Assembly: GCF_000939975.1 (NCBI RefSeq)
Contig: NZ_LK391969.1
Span: 1,555,344-1,619,343 of the forward strand
Direction: 5' to 3'
Length of the DNA stretch: 64,000 bases
DNA from: Pseudomonas saudimassiliensis
GTDB taxonomy: Bacteria; Pseudomonadota; Gammaproteobacteria; Pseudomonadales; Pseudomonadaceae
Shown in pieces: positions 12,001 through 18,373 of the stretch. Both the position numbers and the translations under genes were made by a program. The notes under the pieces were generated by a model. It was not told the DNA's origin, did no database searches, and saw only the letters and a list, made by a program, of their open reading frames with translations. Each line of letters opens with the position of its first letter. The stretch's first letter is position 1.

Positions 12001-14615
12001 TCATCCAGTGAGCCCCAGCGATCCAGGCCCGCCAGATTCAGCGTCTGCACGTTGCGCGCGGCCACGCCGATGCGCCCTGCGGTGATATCCGCGTCGTTGC
12101 CGATCAGCGCGCGGGTTTTCTGCGTCACCTGGTTGTACGCCGCGGCGACACTGATGCCGATCTTGGTACCGTCGTCCTTCTCGGTATCGGCCAGGACGCG
12201 GCTGTCCGCGCCGTTGGCCAGACCGCTCTGCTGCTGCAGGGCAGTCACCGACAGATTGCCATCCAGGTTGATCTGCTGGCCACCGCCGCCGATACGCGCT
12301 TCGACCTGGTGATCAGCAATACTCACGGCCACGGCCGAGCCCAGCCGCAGCTGGCTCTCGACCGGGGCGCCGTCGGGCTTGATGGTCATGCCGAGGAAGG
12401 TCTTGACCTTATTGCCCACGGCGGCGGTGAAACGGCGGAAGTCCTCCGCAGACAGTACCTTGGCCTGCAGACTGTCCGCCAGTGCCTTGCCCGCCTGTAC
12501 GCTGGCGTTGTTGGCCTGTTCACTGATGATATTCGCGGCATTGACGCTCAGGGAGCTGGCGTCCAGGTCGGCATCGAACTCGGCACGGGTGTCGCTGTTG
12601 AACAGCGCCAGCGCCACGGCCGGACCACCCATCGCCCCCTGGCCCACGCTCTTGGACGAGGCGGTATTGCTCAGGGTCTGCTCGGTCACCGCAGTCACGC
12701 TGACATTACCGGTTACACCGGTATGCGCCGGGTCGCCGCTGGTCAGTACTGCGTCCCGCGCCACGGTCGCCAGGGTGCGCAGATCGGTATGCGCCATGCT
12801 GAAGGCCGCTGACAGGGTCGTGGCATTGCTGCCCTGGCCGTCGCGTGTGGTGGCCGCAGTGCCTTCCACCTTCAGGGTGTTGTCGCTGTGCGCCGTAACG
12901 CTCAGGTCCCGCGCGTCGACCCGGGCATCATCCAGGATCTCGACCCTGGTTTCGCCCGCCAGACGGCCATAGGCGATGCCGGCGTTGAACGGCAGTTTGG
13001 AGGTGATGACAGGCAGCGAGAAGTTGGCGGTATCCACGCTGCGGGTGGTGTCGGCAGACAGGGCCACATCGCCGGCAGCCTGAATGTTCGCCGTACCGGC
13101 GACGGTAACCCGGGAAGTGCCTTCGGCGACGGCAAAGGTCGCGTAAGGCAGCAGGGTGACGAATTCACTGAAGTTGGACGGCGGGACCTCGGAGATATCG
13201 CGCAGCTCGCTGACCGCATCCACCAGCACGGTGTACACATGCATCAGGGCCTGCTCATCGGTCCAGCCCGCGTTGAGCTGCTTGACCTTGTCGACCATGG
13301 CATCGAGTTCAGCCATGCTGAAGATCGAGCTCAACAGGCCCGAATCCACTTCGACCTGGGTCACCGACCGCACGGTGATGTCATTCCCGATCAGGGTACC
13401 GCCGACGTCGATCGACGAGTGCGCCTGGGCGTAGCCACCCAGCTGACGATCCACCGCCAGGGCCTCTACCCGTACATCGCCGGCCGCCCCGCCCGCCCTG
13501 GCCCCGGCATCGAGCACGGCGCCTTCCTGAATCTCGATCCGCGCGACGCTGTGACTGGCACCCAGATTGGCCTTGCCTTGGGTCTGGATAGCGTCTTCCA
13601 GCCGGTCGATATCGTCGATCTTGCTGCCATCGGCATTGAGCGCGCTGAAGCTGACGTCACTGAATGCCTGCAGCGTGATGTTGCCGGCGGCCTCGGTTGA
13701 ATCGGCCGCTGCCCGGGTGTCGATGACCCCGCTCGAGGCGATCGTGATGTCCGGCGCATTGACCAACACACTGCCACCGCCGCCGTTGGCCATGAGCGCG
13801 CGCAGCTCACCGGCTATTTCCACGTCGTGCTGGCCAACGATGGTGATGCTGCCGTCGCCGCGTACTGCGGCCGTGGCGTCCACCAGACCGTCGGTGTTGA
13901 CCGTCGCCTGGAATATCTGCGCGCCCGCCTCGATCGACGCACCGGCTGCCACTGCCGCGCTGGCAGCGAAGAGGTTGACCGACCTGGCGCTGTTGACCTG
14001 CCCCTGGATGATGACGTCGCCGGAGCCGGCATTGTAGCGGCCCGCCATCAGATCACTGACGGCCGTGTCGGCGGCGGTGTCGGTTCCGCTGGTGAAGGTC
14101 GCGGCCAGCTGACTCATCTGCGTTGCGTTCGGCGTGGTGACGGTCAGACTGCCGACGTTGACCACACCCGAGGCACCGACAACCAGCCCATGGGGATCAG
14201 CGAAGATGATGTTGCCGCCGATGGACCCGTCCTTGAGGCCATTGAGCGTGCCGTTGATGACCACGCGCGAGTCATGCACCAGGTTGACCAGGTTGGCCTT
14301 GCCGGTGGGCACGTGGAGGTTGACCGTATTGCCACTGTTGACGTTGAAGTGGCCGAAGGAGTTGAAGCCCGTGTTACCCCGCACGGTACCGGTGGTGATA
14401 TCGGTCACCGCACCATTGGTCACCATGCTGGTGGCACTGGTCATGCCCGGATGCAGGGTGATGTTATTGGTACCCGGCCCGGCCGCCGCCCAGACCGGCG
14501 CTGCGCCAACCCCCAGCAGCACGGCCGCCGCCAGGCGATTCAGACGGAAAACGTCTGCAGGCCCGCAATAACCTTTGGATGGACCAATACCATTCGAGCG
14601 GCTTTTCTTCGACAT
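1..14615 (-). CDS. Giant filamentous-haemagglutinin / LktA-family adhesin (C-terminus beyond window)
   Basis: Predicted secreted or surface-exposed filamentous exoprotein for adhesion or biofilm, of the TpsA / 'leukotoxin LktA family filamentous adhesin' type. The ATG at 14615 is the first start after an in-frame TAA two codons upstream, with AGGGACG as ribosome site. No stop appears before the left edge, so at least 4,871 codons are present and the 3' end is missing. The N-terminus has a basic stretch and a hydrophobic signal (LNRLAAAVLLGVGAAPVWA), then a haemagglutination-type secretion domain (about residues 46-170) with NLVNLVHDSRVVINGTLNG and the FADPHGLVVGASG motif, equivalent to the NPNGI element of TPS domains. 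The middle, roughly 4-12.7 kb, is a long series of Ala/Gly/Val/Asn-rich beta-helix-like repeats. The edge-proximal part returns to non-repeat sequence (ERYNGHALFFAGVFGEDW, HDAIWTEGELRYAIDS). No TpsB transporter lies in the window. Regulation may involve the palindrome at 14745. Family assignment is from motifs I recognise, not a search. Confidence 0.85.
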   Translation of the reverse strand, partial: MSKKSRSNGIGPSKGYCGPADVFRLNRLAAAVLLGVGAAPVWAAAGPGTNNITLHPGMTSATSMVTNGAVTDITTGTVRGNTGFNSFGHFNVNSGNTVNLHVPTGKANLVNLVHDSRVVINGTLNGLKDGSIGGNIIFADPHGLVVGASGVVNVGSLTVTTPNATQMSQLAATFTSGTDTAADTAVSDLMAGRYNAGSGDVIIQGQVNSARSVNLFAASAAVAAGASIEAGAQIFQATVNTDGLVDATAAVRGDGSITIVGQHDVEIAGELRALMANGGGGSVLVNAPDITIASSGVIDTRAAADSTEAAGNITLQAFSDVSFSALNADGSKIDDIDRLEDAIQTQGKANLGASHSVARIEIQEGAVLDAGARAGGAAGDVRVEALAVDRQLGGYAQAHSSIDVGGTLIGNDITVRSVTQVEVDSGLLSSIFSMAELDAMVDKVKQLNAGWTDEQALMHVYTVLVDAVSELRDISEVPPSNFSEFVTLLPYATFAVAEGTSRVTVAGTANIQAAGDVALSADTTRSVDTANFSLPVITSKLPFNAGIAYGRLAGETRVEILDDARVDARDLSVTAHSDNTLKVEGTAATTRDGQGSNATTLSAAFSMAHTDLRTLATVARDAVLTSGDPAHTGVTGNVSVTAVTEQTLSNTASSKSVGQGAMGGPAVALALFNSDTRAEFDADLDASSLSVNAANIISEQANNASVQAGKALADSLQAKVLSAEDFRRFTAAVGNKVKTFLGMTIKPDGAPVESQLRLGSAVAVSIADHQVEARIGGGGQQINLDGNLSVTALQQQSGLANGADSRVLADTEKDDGTKIGISVAAAYNQVTQKTRALIGNDADITAGRIGVAARNVQTLNLAGLDRWGSLDEVFENLKTHVPGLTAIPGKLSSVYANANSNSEDVGVAGSVAVLNTDIDAIAWVGDNVTLKATATGNDWQSSPYAFLPVKRDAEGEEVASRKALREHVWDWDAAVDVSAANEIQQLAIAGNFWTTLFGNTSDGKAVGGGVNVQVTDNEASAGIGANGNVTGKRVDVTATQDELIIGITPSAGKGASVAGTGAMVISVVNSDVNASIHNSTAVNAEQVGITAEHKLGLWSAAGALAVSDETGVGAGIGVNVVHTDVQALVGDNRGLRGDVLGGGGAGLVNATWTVDELLVNAESTGQVGSFSVAGAAARTAEDGGDQGEADDNNADGGLMGAVEGIGKGLLQTIFGDTSAGFQNTIGAAKDGASSIKDTVVAVPDKIGEVIDKIKGLFDESPDPGTGKSKQSLAVAGSASVNVVGQKTRARVGDIVLDPRDPARKGSKVTVLSLNQTNQISGSGSGAFTLAGGQRSQSSAGIAGAMAYNHLYNLTDAQLVNTTLNDNDALKVQAASAGDQVAMGLGIAATTAGDNNTSVAMSVSGGVITNTTSASVVDSTVHQRAGENTGIAVTAYDRTRTLLGGGSFSFASGGHGNATSAGGSLVLAVQKNTLSAQWLGSSATDFNRLDVSANSAARLLAGALGVAASTGQNSNSGSGSIALVIVDNDVRAKVDKHGSRDSSLEGGQVNVSAASVAGLSALDSLFSTAGLTALSHTDLDLDGEDTVQQIDGSIDTQDDLFAEDGSSTGATTQQNLFSGELAGEAVLAVAGNLAVSGKNSAGGAVSVVYTGSDYTASLANTEVDLSGDLNVNAGNNTDVLAAAVGGAGGKENAVSGSVTAVVARGSINASVDMSGKTLRADNLNVNAFKSGGAYSLAGNVTASTNNASVGGAISLNDMEQDVAARVRNGRYILARDAAVDAGLQSRIMTAALSGQGSGSGSAVGGAITFNRIADTTNAGMENVVLSARDLSINASQPDLGASIWSIAFNLSAAGGAAGVGGGVAVNLIDAERSASLTDSDVTLTGSASLNSALDGEIWGVGIDAAGGNTAGVGGSIVVNVIDGEDEVLVDNSRLVTTGAHQTLGLDVSGGDGLTIASLTGSVKGGGTAAVGGAVSVNRIGADRTALIRNSREISGFSQAHLRSGAQQNIYAIAVAGGGAGTVAVNGSFTSNVLQGTERATIEGSTLNVGALDLSAAIGDRTIWSLAGAFGGAGTTAVGIADTNNIILSKRLAEVIDSDLTVGGALNLASGGSSNIRSVAVGAGGAGTAAVGGSLAINVVEGEERAEIRDSEVEAGSLVVDVSRGDTDIKTLAGNAQGAGTAAVGASIAVSTINQKRIARIVDSAIELGSGSGRVKAATGGHILTLAAAGVGGGTAGVAFSNTSNNIAAQTRAEVIRSGGTAGNLDVLASDTSSIHAGSGGVAGGGSAAVGVGTAINRVDSEIHASLTGNLGSGWALRNLRIEANSAADIIAGIVAGGGAGNAAVSTVGATNIIQTLTQAHIGAGAQVIAQNNIAVSARNLDSILGSSVSAAGAGNAAIAALATVNVVETNTKAFIDGSTTAVSALGRDAGDRLLVDNGALNNAPDDDHEWISGDQFNPYPNLSVKQHHITGLAVQASSVQQVGQIALSASLAVVPLASAAVSGVVNTTVLGGSTQGYIDGARINQAIGAGSAQNVRVGANSHSYTAGYLAAVAGGPSAAAVGAGVDNTVISRLTQARLTGVQLNSRGLTEVAAGSGQYVSTIIASLAGAIVAPGISSSLVILESETDALVDGASQLDVGSLKVSASALQRLTPNAVSATGGAVAVSGALATLYNQSVTRAWLGTDLNAATGPRTRVLSGRTEVTAENSTGIGMHVASAGGGGMAVGGSIGIAVVETTTEAGASQVDFGETGRSLGHLSISAKDSLTVRNTIGAAVAGGTSVGGSANVLVANSATRALFDRSTLVGSQFTLRALREGDIRLNTVTGAVGSSALGGSMGLVLLGSGATAVTAGDENFDAMDELDQGGDGSLSQANRIGRADKTGDLTYDATEWNEETQKYELVSKTDSATKARVNSNKTDLDDRFEAGSLRKHETLARASNSSITTSGAASITAEDRLHSRNLAGAAAVAGTAAVGGGMALTLSNARVAAELNGGTSRTGSLNIDARASTLAGYDNAVEVESYAGGAGFGVGLGAALAIGQMRNDIGSRISGTHTSTGAMNLNASDTFNLDLDALGASAGAAAVGIVVASGDRDSNVTVQVADDAQLTGGAINLSARGEGGIDVYGVAAAGGLFGAGTGVASVAVERTRVQALVGDDVMLNGGTGGVSLDASVLPQLNAYALGATVAGGAAVGASYARAQTANTVTASLGDRADVRGTGGLRLKSTLEYNRTGSEIDPDQANVRAQAIAGSGGLFLSANATIAEALNTATVKSLTGSHLKLPAGRIEILADARSHQYADALGVAVGGLAAGASVAMAESDSTTLARLGDFANDRDGDVVISDLLVDANAEDINQAKSVAGSGGLIAGNASVASTLTKGSALAQIGDSVEIAMRNLAVNAEYRAIFGTHANSVNAALAGASGAGSENRVLANSQASIGDNSQLAAQKDLIVTANNNIFSHHLGAAASGAGGGVISGQAVYSDTHIDSKAHVDVGDNVDLYAGINAADYSSRLLLRAFTRMQVSESVTLSTGGAIAGGGVGVNSEANLNNTVTIGDNGLLFSSGSLGAGTYSQAGMSLEALASTWGAAGVADASVDGDLNSDQSLSVGRNTRLEALGNITLTAGDDPEGLWQNTLQLTSVANSTVRGIVAIPTVRADAHINNKASTVLAEGSQALAARNVRAGSYYGLVNAQADGVARGYQLGFIPVTSRNSNADINRDIAATLNGTLLAGRYHELLINIAADGTITQSAGLPISALKLTNFNPRQFLDTFTDMDAVTRAVMEGTISGTHVGAIELGDMLAAGGTVTINADTLSGNGTVTANGGPRIQVLNQSANYLLVGNALIPDQPGGRVYFTGAAARSQFNGQVNEVAADRRAEIRIDNSYGGNVGNVGYGPGIFLVGDILNQGGLVHISNAKGSLGQFGVTYGQQVLVEVPNGSMTVYQPNSYWSVNSNPFSEWRSFAGVTGSANVALELIGNYLYGGSGVNNSGTLTEELVYRGPYDSESSGSSILLFGGCLPASVGAGLNCSEATAKSFTGSAFRFRGISNTNSWMPIITYRSLYKSAMAYEQANIGAGGDGRRVVGGQVGIQAKYIDINGTISSGMATNRSVTISEALDTWISQHGCTTGLCVEAVDIPTHLLTASGGQPIGAKYDFVNQRIVLDDVNASGGGFIYMRGGIISTNPTGRIEVNNGFGEVTIDNRSAHQLQLGDIDTGVGSVGIVQIVDTFKKTTGGRDLSTWYVHDQNSGLSVYDNRNGASSVLDAHLVHSSSASTATYNPLDNLRFEWTQEADLSRTIIRDGDNLSVSNWAWDYISPNDPWKVSEGEVVVRDLDNVYEQHISGSLGSNYNFAVNYHGCDGGIGSSCNWDFKASGRYPAGHARAGEYYAQWVYQLPRSATLTIDHSVKADNPFAIAFVGNSSGLIDAKTNNNLIIGGRLSNAGGLTRLQAAGNIINGSDGTSFSQQLDMTAGGYVGQAGRAVVAGLAAGGTLSAVSGAAGINLDLTSDVLVRNINAGNGLGDVVVRVNGNLGAIGGLAAGSAHVTGRNLDLYATGAIGSGAAPLRVIAQEQATAGGGSTHGNLNAFAVRDVFLNEIAGDAWVGQIVSETGDVWLKVDNGSLYDAGQRLASDTLDETQRQQIWEKLKLTSEYGAEANIQQGTVKPFEDQVVSQYREYWRLKELGSLRGDTFVLAADSLDFYRPLAELQAGRTGLSDAEVQSYAAERYNGHALFFAGVFGEDWAEQTAFQSLRTDFSYTASAEQIAALTHDAIWTEGELRYAIDSTAMGSASSTPVGAADPNVVGRNVTLITGQNIGRLGDSLLINFDDLRSGNLTPQEAAALAIANAPGDVVLNRDDSGQVVSLQVNRTQPFYVAASERF
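8066..9395 (-). repeat. Tandem protein-repeat block inside the giant adhesin (sampled part)
   Basis: On the minus strand a motif of the type GTAAVGGSVxVN recurs. On the plus strand it appears as 'accgccgcggtaccggcg' and variants near 8080, 8240, 8400, 8555, 8714, 8885, 9043, 9212 and 9372, a period of about 157-170 nt (53-56 residues). Similar units continue outside this sampled block, from about 4 to 12.7 kb. The copies are divergent at DNA level, so this is an old protein repeat (a beta-helix ladder is likely) and not a recent tandem duplication. Confidence 0.7.
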
Positions 14616-14744
14616 GACTTAACGTCCCTGTAATACATGGCAGACTGTGCGAATTCGCGCAGACGAGGCTCGCCGCAACAACTCTTTGTCTGCCGGATGG
14701 TTTTTTGTGGGGTTAAGATAAAAGCCGGTCTATCGTAAAGATAT

Positions 14745-14758
14745 AGTCCATTAAGACT
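14745..14758. promoter_or_regulatory. Palindrome AGTCCATTAAGACT upstream of the adhesin
   Basis: An inverted repeat with AGTC and GACT arms, 130 bp upstream of the adhesin ATG. It shares AGTCCATT and the GACT end with the perfect palindrome at 15158. Two copies flanking one divergent regulatory region suggest an operator for a dimeric regulator; the adjacent NarL-type response regulator is the obvious candidate. The binding partner is inferred. Confidence 0.45.
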
Positions 14759-15157
14759 GCTGTTCGGAGCCTTCATTCCGAGGCAATAGACACAGACTCA
14801 TTTGCGGCAGATGCGGGTTCGCCGCCAGCCGCCATGACTGGAAAAAGCGCCGGTATCACCGAACAAGGCGTAGCGGGTGGCGCGGTAGCACGCGTGAAGA
14901 GCAGAGATATGGCAACTACGCGCCTTTTGATAGGCCCATGACCACCCTCGATTTCCTTCCTTCATTTGAACGTCCCTGGATAATGAACTCCGTGCCCTGT
15001 GAGATGAACAGGCAGCGGTATGACAGTCCGCTGGCCGACGACAGAGTGCGTCGACCATTAAATATTGACTGGCTTTCATTCAACACCGGCGCTGCGCCCG
15101 GGTATCTGACGACCTCCAGCGCGCATCAAGTTAATCCCATGTGTGGCTATTCCCAAT

Positions 15158-15171
15158 AGTCCATTTGGACT
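15158..15171. promoter_or_regulatory. Perfect palindrome AGTCCATTTGGACT upstream of the response regulator
   Basis: Six-base arms AGTCCA and TGGACT with a TT centre, 42 bp before the response-regulator ATG. It is the near twin of the element at 14745. The position fits an autoregulatory operator overlapping or next to the promoter. The sequence match is direct; the function is inferred. Confidence 0.5.
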
Positions 15172-15213
15172 GAATGCTTGCACAGGCGAATCAGGTGCGA
15201 TTGAATTGCCAGC

Positions 15214-15822
15214 ATGCCGTTACGCTTACTATTAATAGATGACCATGCATTGTTCCGTTCCGGGATAGGCATGGTGCTGTCTGCTGGTCTGGGAGCAATA
15301 GATATTTCCGAGGCCGCCTCCATTGAACAGGCACTCCACTCCCCGGAAGACGAAGTTGAGCTGATTCTGCTTGATGTGCAGCTTCAGGGGTTGAATGGCC
15401 TGGATGGTATTGCTTCTCTGAAGCGTCGCTGGCCCACAGCCAGGATTGTAATGGTATCTGCAGTACAGGATGGGCAGGTGATACGCAACGCCTTCAAGCG
15501 CGGGGCGGATGGGTTCATCTGCAAGGCAGAAGCTCCAGCACGCATGTTGGAGCTGGTCTCACAAGCCCTGCTGGGTGAGCAGTTACCGGGGCATGATGAC
15601 CTCTCCGACGATGCGCTTGATACATCGCCCAAGCTGACGCCCAGGCAGTACGAGGTACTCGATCTGCTCTGTCAAGGGTTGTCCAACAAGATGATCGGGC
15701 GCCGCCTGAATCTCTCTGAAAACACCGTGCGCGGCCATGTGCAGGCGACCCTGGCGGCGCTGCAGGTATCCAGCCGCTCCGAAGCAGCCTTTGTCGCACG
15801 CCGCCGGGGACTGGTCAGCTGA
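15214..15822 (+). CDS. NarL/LuxR-family response regulator
   Basis: Cytoplasmic two-component transcription regulator of 202 residues, the usual length for the family. Residues 1-120 form a receiver domain with the acidic pocket LLLIDDHALFR, the phospho-acceptor Asp54 in LILLDVQL and the conserved Lys in FICKAE. Residues about 140-200 form a LuxR-type helix-turn-helix (LTPRQYEVLDLLCQGLSNK, then LSENTVRGHVQA). It starts 42 bp after a perfect palindrome and is followed after 11 bp by a hybrid histidine kinase, so the two very likely form one operon and one phosphorelay. Its divergent position and the shared palindrome suggest control of the giant adhesin, of itself, or both. The signal sensed is unknown. 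Confidence 0.9.
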   Translation: MPLRLLLIDDHALFRSGIGMVLSAGLGAIDISEAASIEQALHSPEDEVELILLDVQLQGLNGLDGIASLKRRWPTARIVMVSAVQDGQVIRNAFKRGADGFICKAEAPARMLELVSQALLGEQLPGHDDLSDDALDTSPKLTPRQYEVLDLLCQGLSNKMIGRRLNLSENTVRGHVQATLAALQVSSRSEAAFVARRRGLVS

Positions 15823-15833
15823 GTACAGACACC

Positions 15834-17678
15834 GTGGCGATTCAGCGAACCAGCACCGATCGGGCCCGCGACATCCGTGTTGAGCAGGTTCGTCTGGTAT
15901 TTCGCAACATGCGATCGTCGCTATACCTGGGCAGCGCACTGGCCTTCCTGCTGACATTGATCCTGCTCGAGCCGGAAAACCAGACCATCCTGCTCGGCTG
16001 GCTGGCAGCGGTGGTGGCCAGTCGCATCCTCTGCGTCAGTTACGCCAGTATCGCGCTCAAACGGGGCATCGACGCGGATAATACCGACCAGCACATTCGC
16101 CATATGTGCCTTATCAAGATCCTCGAGGGCGCCGCCTGGGGATCGCTGGTATGGATCGTTATCGGCCAGGCCAGTCTCGCAGAACAGTTGCTGACCCTCG
16201 CCTCCCTCGCGGGCGTCAGCGGCAATGCCGTTTCACTGCTGGCCCCGGTGTTTCCGTTCTACCTGAGCATGCAGCTCTCGCAATTGGCGAGTATGTCCAG
16301 CAAGTTGCTGATCATGGACGATCGATCTTTCGTGGTCCTGGCAATGGGTTGCACGCTCTATCTGGTGGGTCAGGTAGGCCAGGCGCTGATGGCCCAGCGC
16401 GCCTCCCGGGAAACCCTGATGCTGCGTTTCGAGAATCTGGAGTTGATCGAGCGGCTCCAGATTGAGAGCGAGCGCGCCGAAAGCGCCCGCGGCAGGGCAG
16501 AAGAAGCAAATCTGGCCAAGTCCAAGTTCCTTGCCGCAGCCAGCCACGATCTACGCCAGCCGGTGCACGCCCAGGAACTCTTTCTGGAGGTGCTGGCACG
16601 CAGTGAACTGTCCCCCGTGCAAAGCAAGATACTGAGCAATGCGCGCGCCGCCAGCCAGGCATCAGCGCAGATGCTCAATACTCTGCTGGACTTCTCGCGC
16701 ATCGAGGCCGGCGTCGTGGAACCCCAGCGCAAGGCGTTTCGCCTGCAGCCGCTGTTGCACAAGTTGGAAAACGAGCTGGGTAGCCTGGCAGATGCCAAGA
16801 ACCTCGTGTATCGCTGCCGCGAAACGGCATTTGCCGTCGATTCTGACCCCAGCCTGCTGGAGTTGATGCTCCGCAACCTGATTACCAATGCGATCCGTTA
16901 CACCCATACCGGAGGGTTGCTGATCGGCTGCCGCAAACGCGGGGCGCAGGTGCAGATCGAGATCGTCGATACCGGGATCGGCATCGCCCCGGACCAGACC
17001 CGGGCAATCTTTCGCGAGTTTCACCAGCTGGGCAATCCCGAGCGTGATCGCCTCAAAGGTCTCGGCCTGGGCCTGGCCATTACCGAAGGCCTGGCCAACT
17101 CCCTCGGCCACCGCATCAGCCTGATCTCCCAAGTTGGGCGCGGCAGCACCTTTCGCCTACATGTACCACTGGCCCAGGGCATGCTGATCGAGGAAGTCTT
17201 CAAACCCTCGCCCGATACCTCCCCACTCTACTCGAAGCGCCTGCAAGGGCTGCGCGTGCTGATCGTGGAGGATGACATGATTGTCCGTCAGGGCATGATC
17301 GATCTGCTGGAGAACTGGGGCTGCGAATGCCGTACTGCTGAGTCCATCAGCGAGGCGGAAGAACAGGTAACCACCTGGTCCGTGCAGGCGCTGATCAGTG
17401 ACTACCGGCTCCGCGAGAACCAGACGGGAGCCCAGGTGATCAGCCACGTACGCGAGGTCCTGGGCCGCCCGGTGCCCGCGTTGATCATCACCGGGGATAC
17501 CGCACCGGCGCGCCTGCGCGACGCACGCAGTAGTGGCATCCCGCTGCTGCACAAACCCGTATCTCCATCGCAGTTATATCGATCGCTGATCAGTATTGTC
17601 GAAGCATCCTCAACACCACCCGCCAGCGAGCAGCTGGAACCGACCGGGACTACCGCGTCACCCGAGAACCGCGCCTAA
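15834..17678 (+). CDS. Membrane-bound hybrid sensor histidine kinase
   Basis: Sensor kinase of 614 residues starting at GTG, 11 bp after the response-regulator gene. Residues about 28-185 contain five or six hydrophobic segments and no large periplasmic domain, so it probably senses within or near the membrane. A coiled stretch (about 195-230) leads to the DHp domain, with phospho-accepting His238 in AAASHDLRQPVHA. The ATPase domain (about 340-445) shows NLITNAIRYT, DTGIGIAPDQ and GLGLGLAI. A C-terminal receiver (about 473-595) has VEDD, Asp523 in LISDYRL and a Lys in LLHKP. The layout matches hybrid kinases of the ErcS'/NahK kind in pseudomonads. The stimulus is not evident. An ATG at residue 26 would lie close to the first membrane helix and is less likely. 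Confidence 0.85.
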   Translation: MAIQRTSTDRARDIRVEQVRLVFRNMRSSLYLGSALAFLLTLILLEPENQTILLGWLAAVVASRILCVSYASIALKRGIDADNTDQHIRHMCLIKILEGAAWGSLVWIVIGQASLAEQLLTLASLAGVSGNAVSLLAPVFPFYLSMQLSQLASMSSKLLIMDDRSFVVLAMGCTLYLVGQVGQALMAQRASRETLMLRFENLELIERLQIESERAESARGRAEEANLAKSKFLAAASHDLRQPVHAQELFLEVLARSELSPVQSKILSNARAASQASAQMLNTLLDFSRIEAGVVEPQRKAFRLQPLLHKLENELGSLADAKNLVYRCRETAFAVDSDPSLLELMLRNLITNAIRYTHTGGLLIGCRKRGAQVQIEIVDTGIGIAPDQTRAIFREFHQLGNPERDRLKGLGLGLAITEGLANSLGHRISLISQVGRGSTFRLHVPLAQGMLIEEVFKPSPDTSPLYSKRLQGLRVLIVEDDMIVRQGMIDLLENWGCECRTAESISEAEEQVTTWSVQALISDYRLRENQTGAQVISHVREVLGRPVPALIITGDTAPARLRDARSSGIPLLHKPVSPSQLYRSLISIVEASSTPPASEQLEPTGTTASPENRA

Positions 17679-18070
17679 CGAGCATGGGCCGTCGGCTCCA
17701 TCACAGTATTGACTTCAGGCGGTCAATCCCCCTGCCGCAGATGGACTGCGCACCCCAGCTAAAAAACGCAACCTGCCCTTGCTTCAATCTCATATCGCCT
17801 TGAACTTGGTACGCGCTCCAGCATGTCGCTTCGCCATCTTTTTTTGCAGGCCGCAAATTAGGTGCTAAGATGCCGGAGCGTCAACAACGTGACACACCCG
17901 CAATATCCGACCATATATTGACGCAACACATATTCAGGCCATCGTCAGCCACCTGATGTGTGCGCGCCACCTAGGGCCGCGTTATTGCAAGGAAGCAGTG
18001 ATAGTCCCCGCCGCTGTGCGGAGTCTATTGAATCAGTCGCAAAAGTTGTATAAGCGAAACGCAGGCTCAC
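17679..18070. other. Intergenic region, no gene seen
   Basis: About 390 bp between the kinase stop and the pgaA-like fragment. I see no open frame with a ribosome site or known motif and no strong terminator. It presumably carries the promoter of the pga remnant. Confidence 0.5.
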
Positions 18071-18373
18071 ATGAATCACATATATATGCCCGACAGGGTT
18101 TGTTGGAATATCTTTCGTTCGGCTTGCCTGACGCTGAGCCTGCTGCTGCATGTTCTCCCCGCCACGGCATCCCCTGCGGATTACGATAACCTTGTACTCA
18201 AGGCCAGGGCCGGAGATACCGCCCCCCTGTTGCACTGGTTGGGTCAGAACCGCAGCAGACTGGGCTCTGACTAGCACGCCGACTGGTTGCAGGTGGCGAA
18301 TTGGGCAGATGACGACCGCCAGGTTGTAGCTGTCTGGGAAGAGCTGCCCGCCAGCGCCCGCAACGCTGAATGA
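18071..18373 (+). pseudogene. pgaA: Remnant of pgaA (PNAG outer-membrane export porin), N-terminal fragment
   Basis: The frame opens with MNHIYMPD and a signal peptide (LTLSLLLHVLPATASPA), then DYDNLVLKARAGDTAPLLHWL. An amber codon at 18272-18274 interrupts it, and the same frame continues with HADWLQVANWADDDRQVVAVW to a TGA at 18371-18373. The two halves together resemble the beginning of PgaA (periplasmic TPR segment, ARxGDxxPxLxWL followed by ADWLQxAxWA). The amber codon could derive from CAG by one substitution. Intact PgaA is around 800 residues, so the rest of the TPR region and the whole beta-barrel are absent. The fragment ends overlapping the pgaD start, which suggests a deletion removed the rest of pgaA, pgaB and pgaC. 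The assignment rests on remembered family motifs. Confidence 0.6.

Larger units (their letters stand above)
14616..15213. other. Divergent intergenic region between adhesin and regulator
   Basis: About 600 bp without a convincing gene. Short open frames exist (for example 14938-15159 plus and 14798-15079 minus), but none has a good ribosome site, recognisable motif or coding-like composition. The region is less GC-rich than its neighbours and contains two related palindromes (14745-14758 and 15158-15171). It most likely holds the divergent promoters of the adhesin and the two-component genes. Confidence 0.6.

Noticed and set aside
14938..15159. 73-codon open frame in the adhesin-regulator intergenic region
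   Set aside because: No ribosome site, no recognisable motif and no coding-like composition; it overlaps the probable regulatory region.
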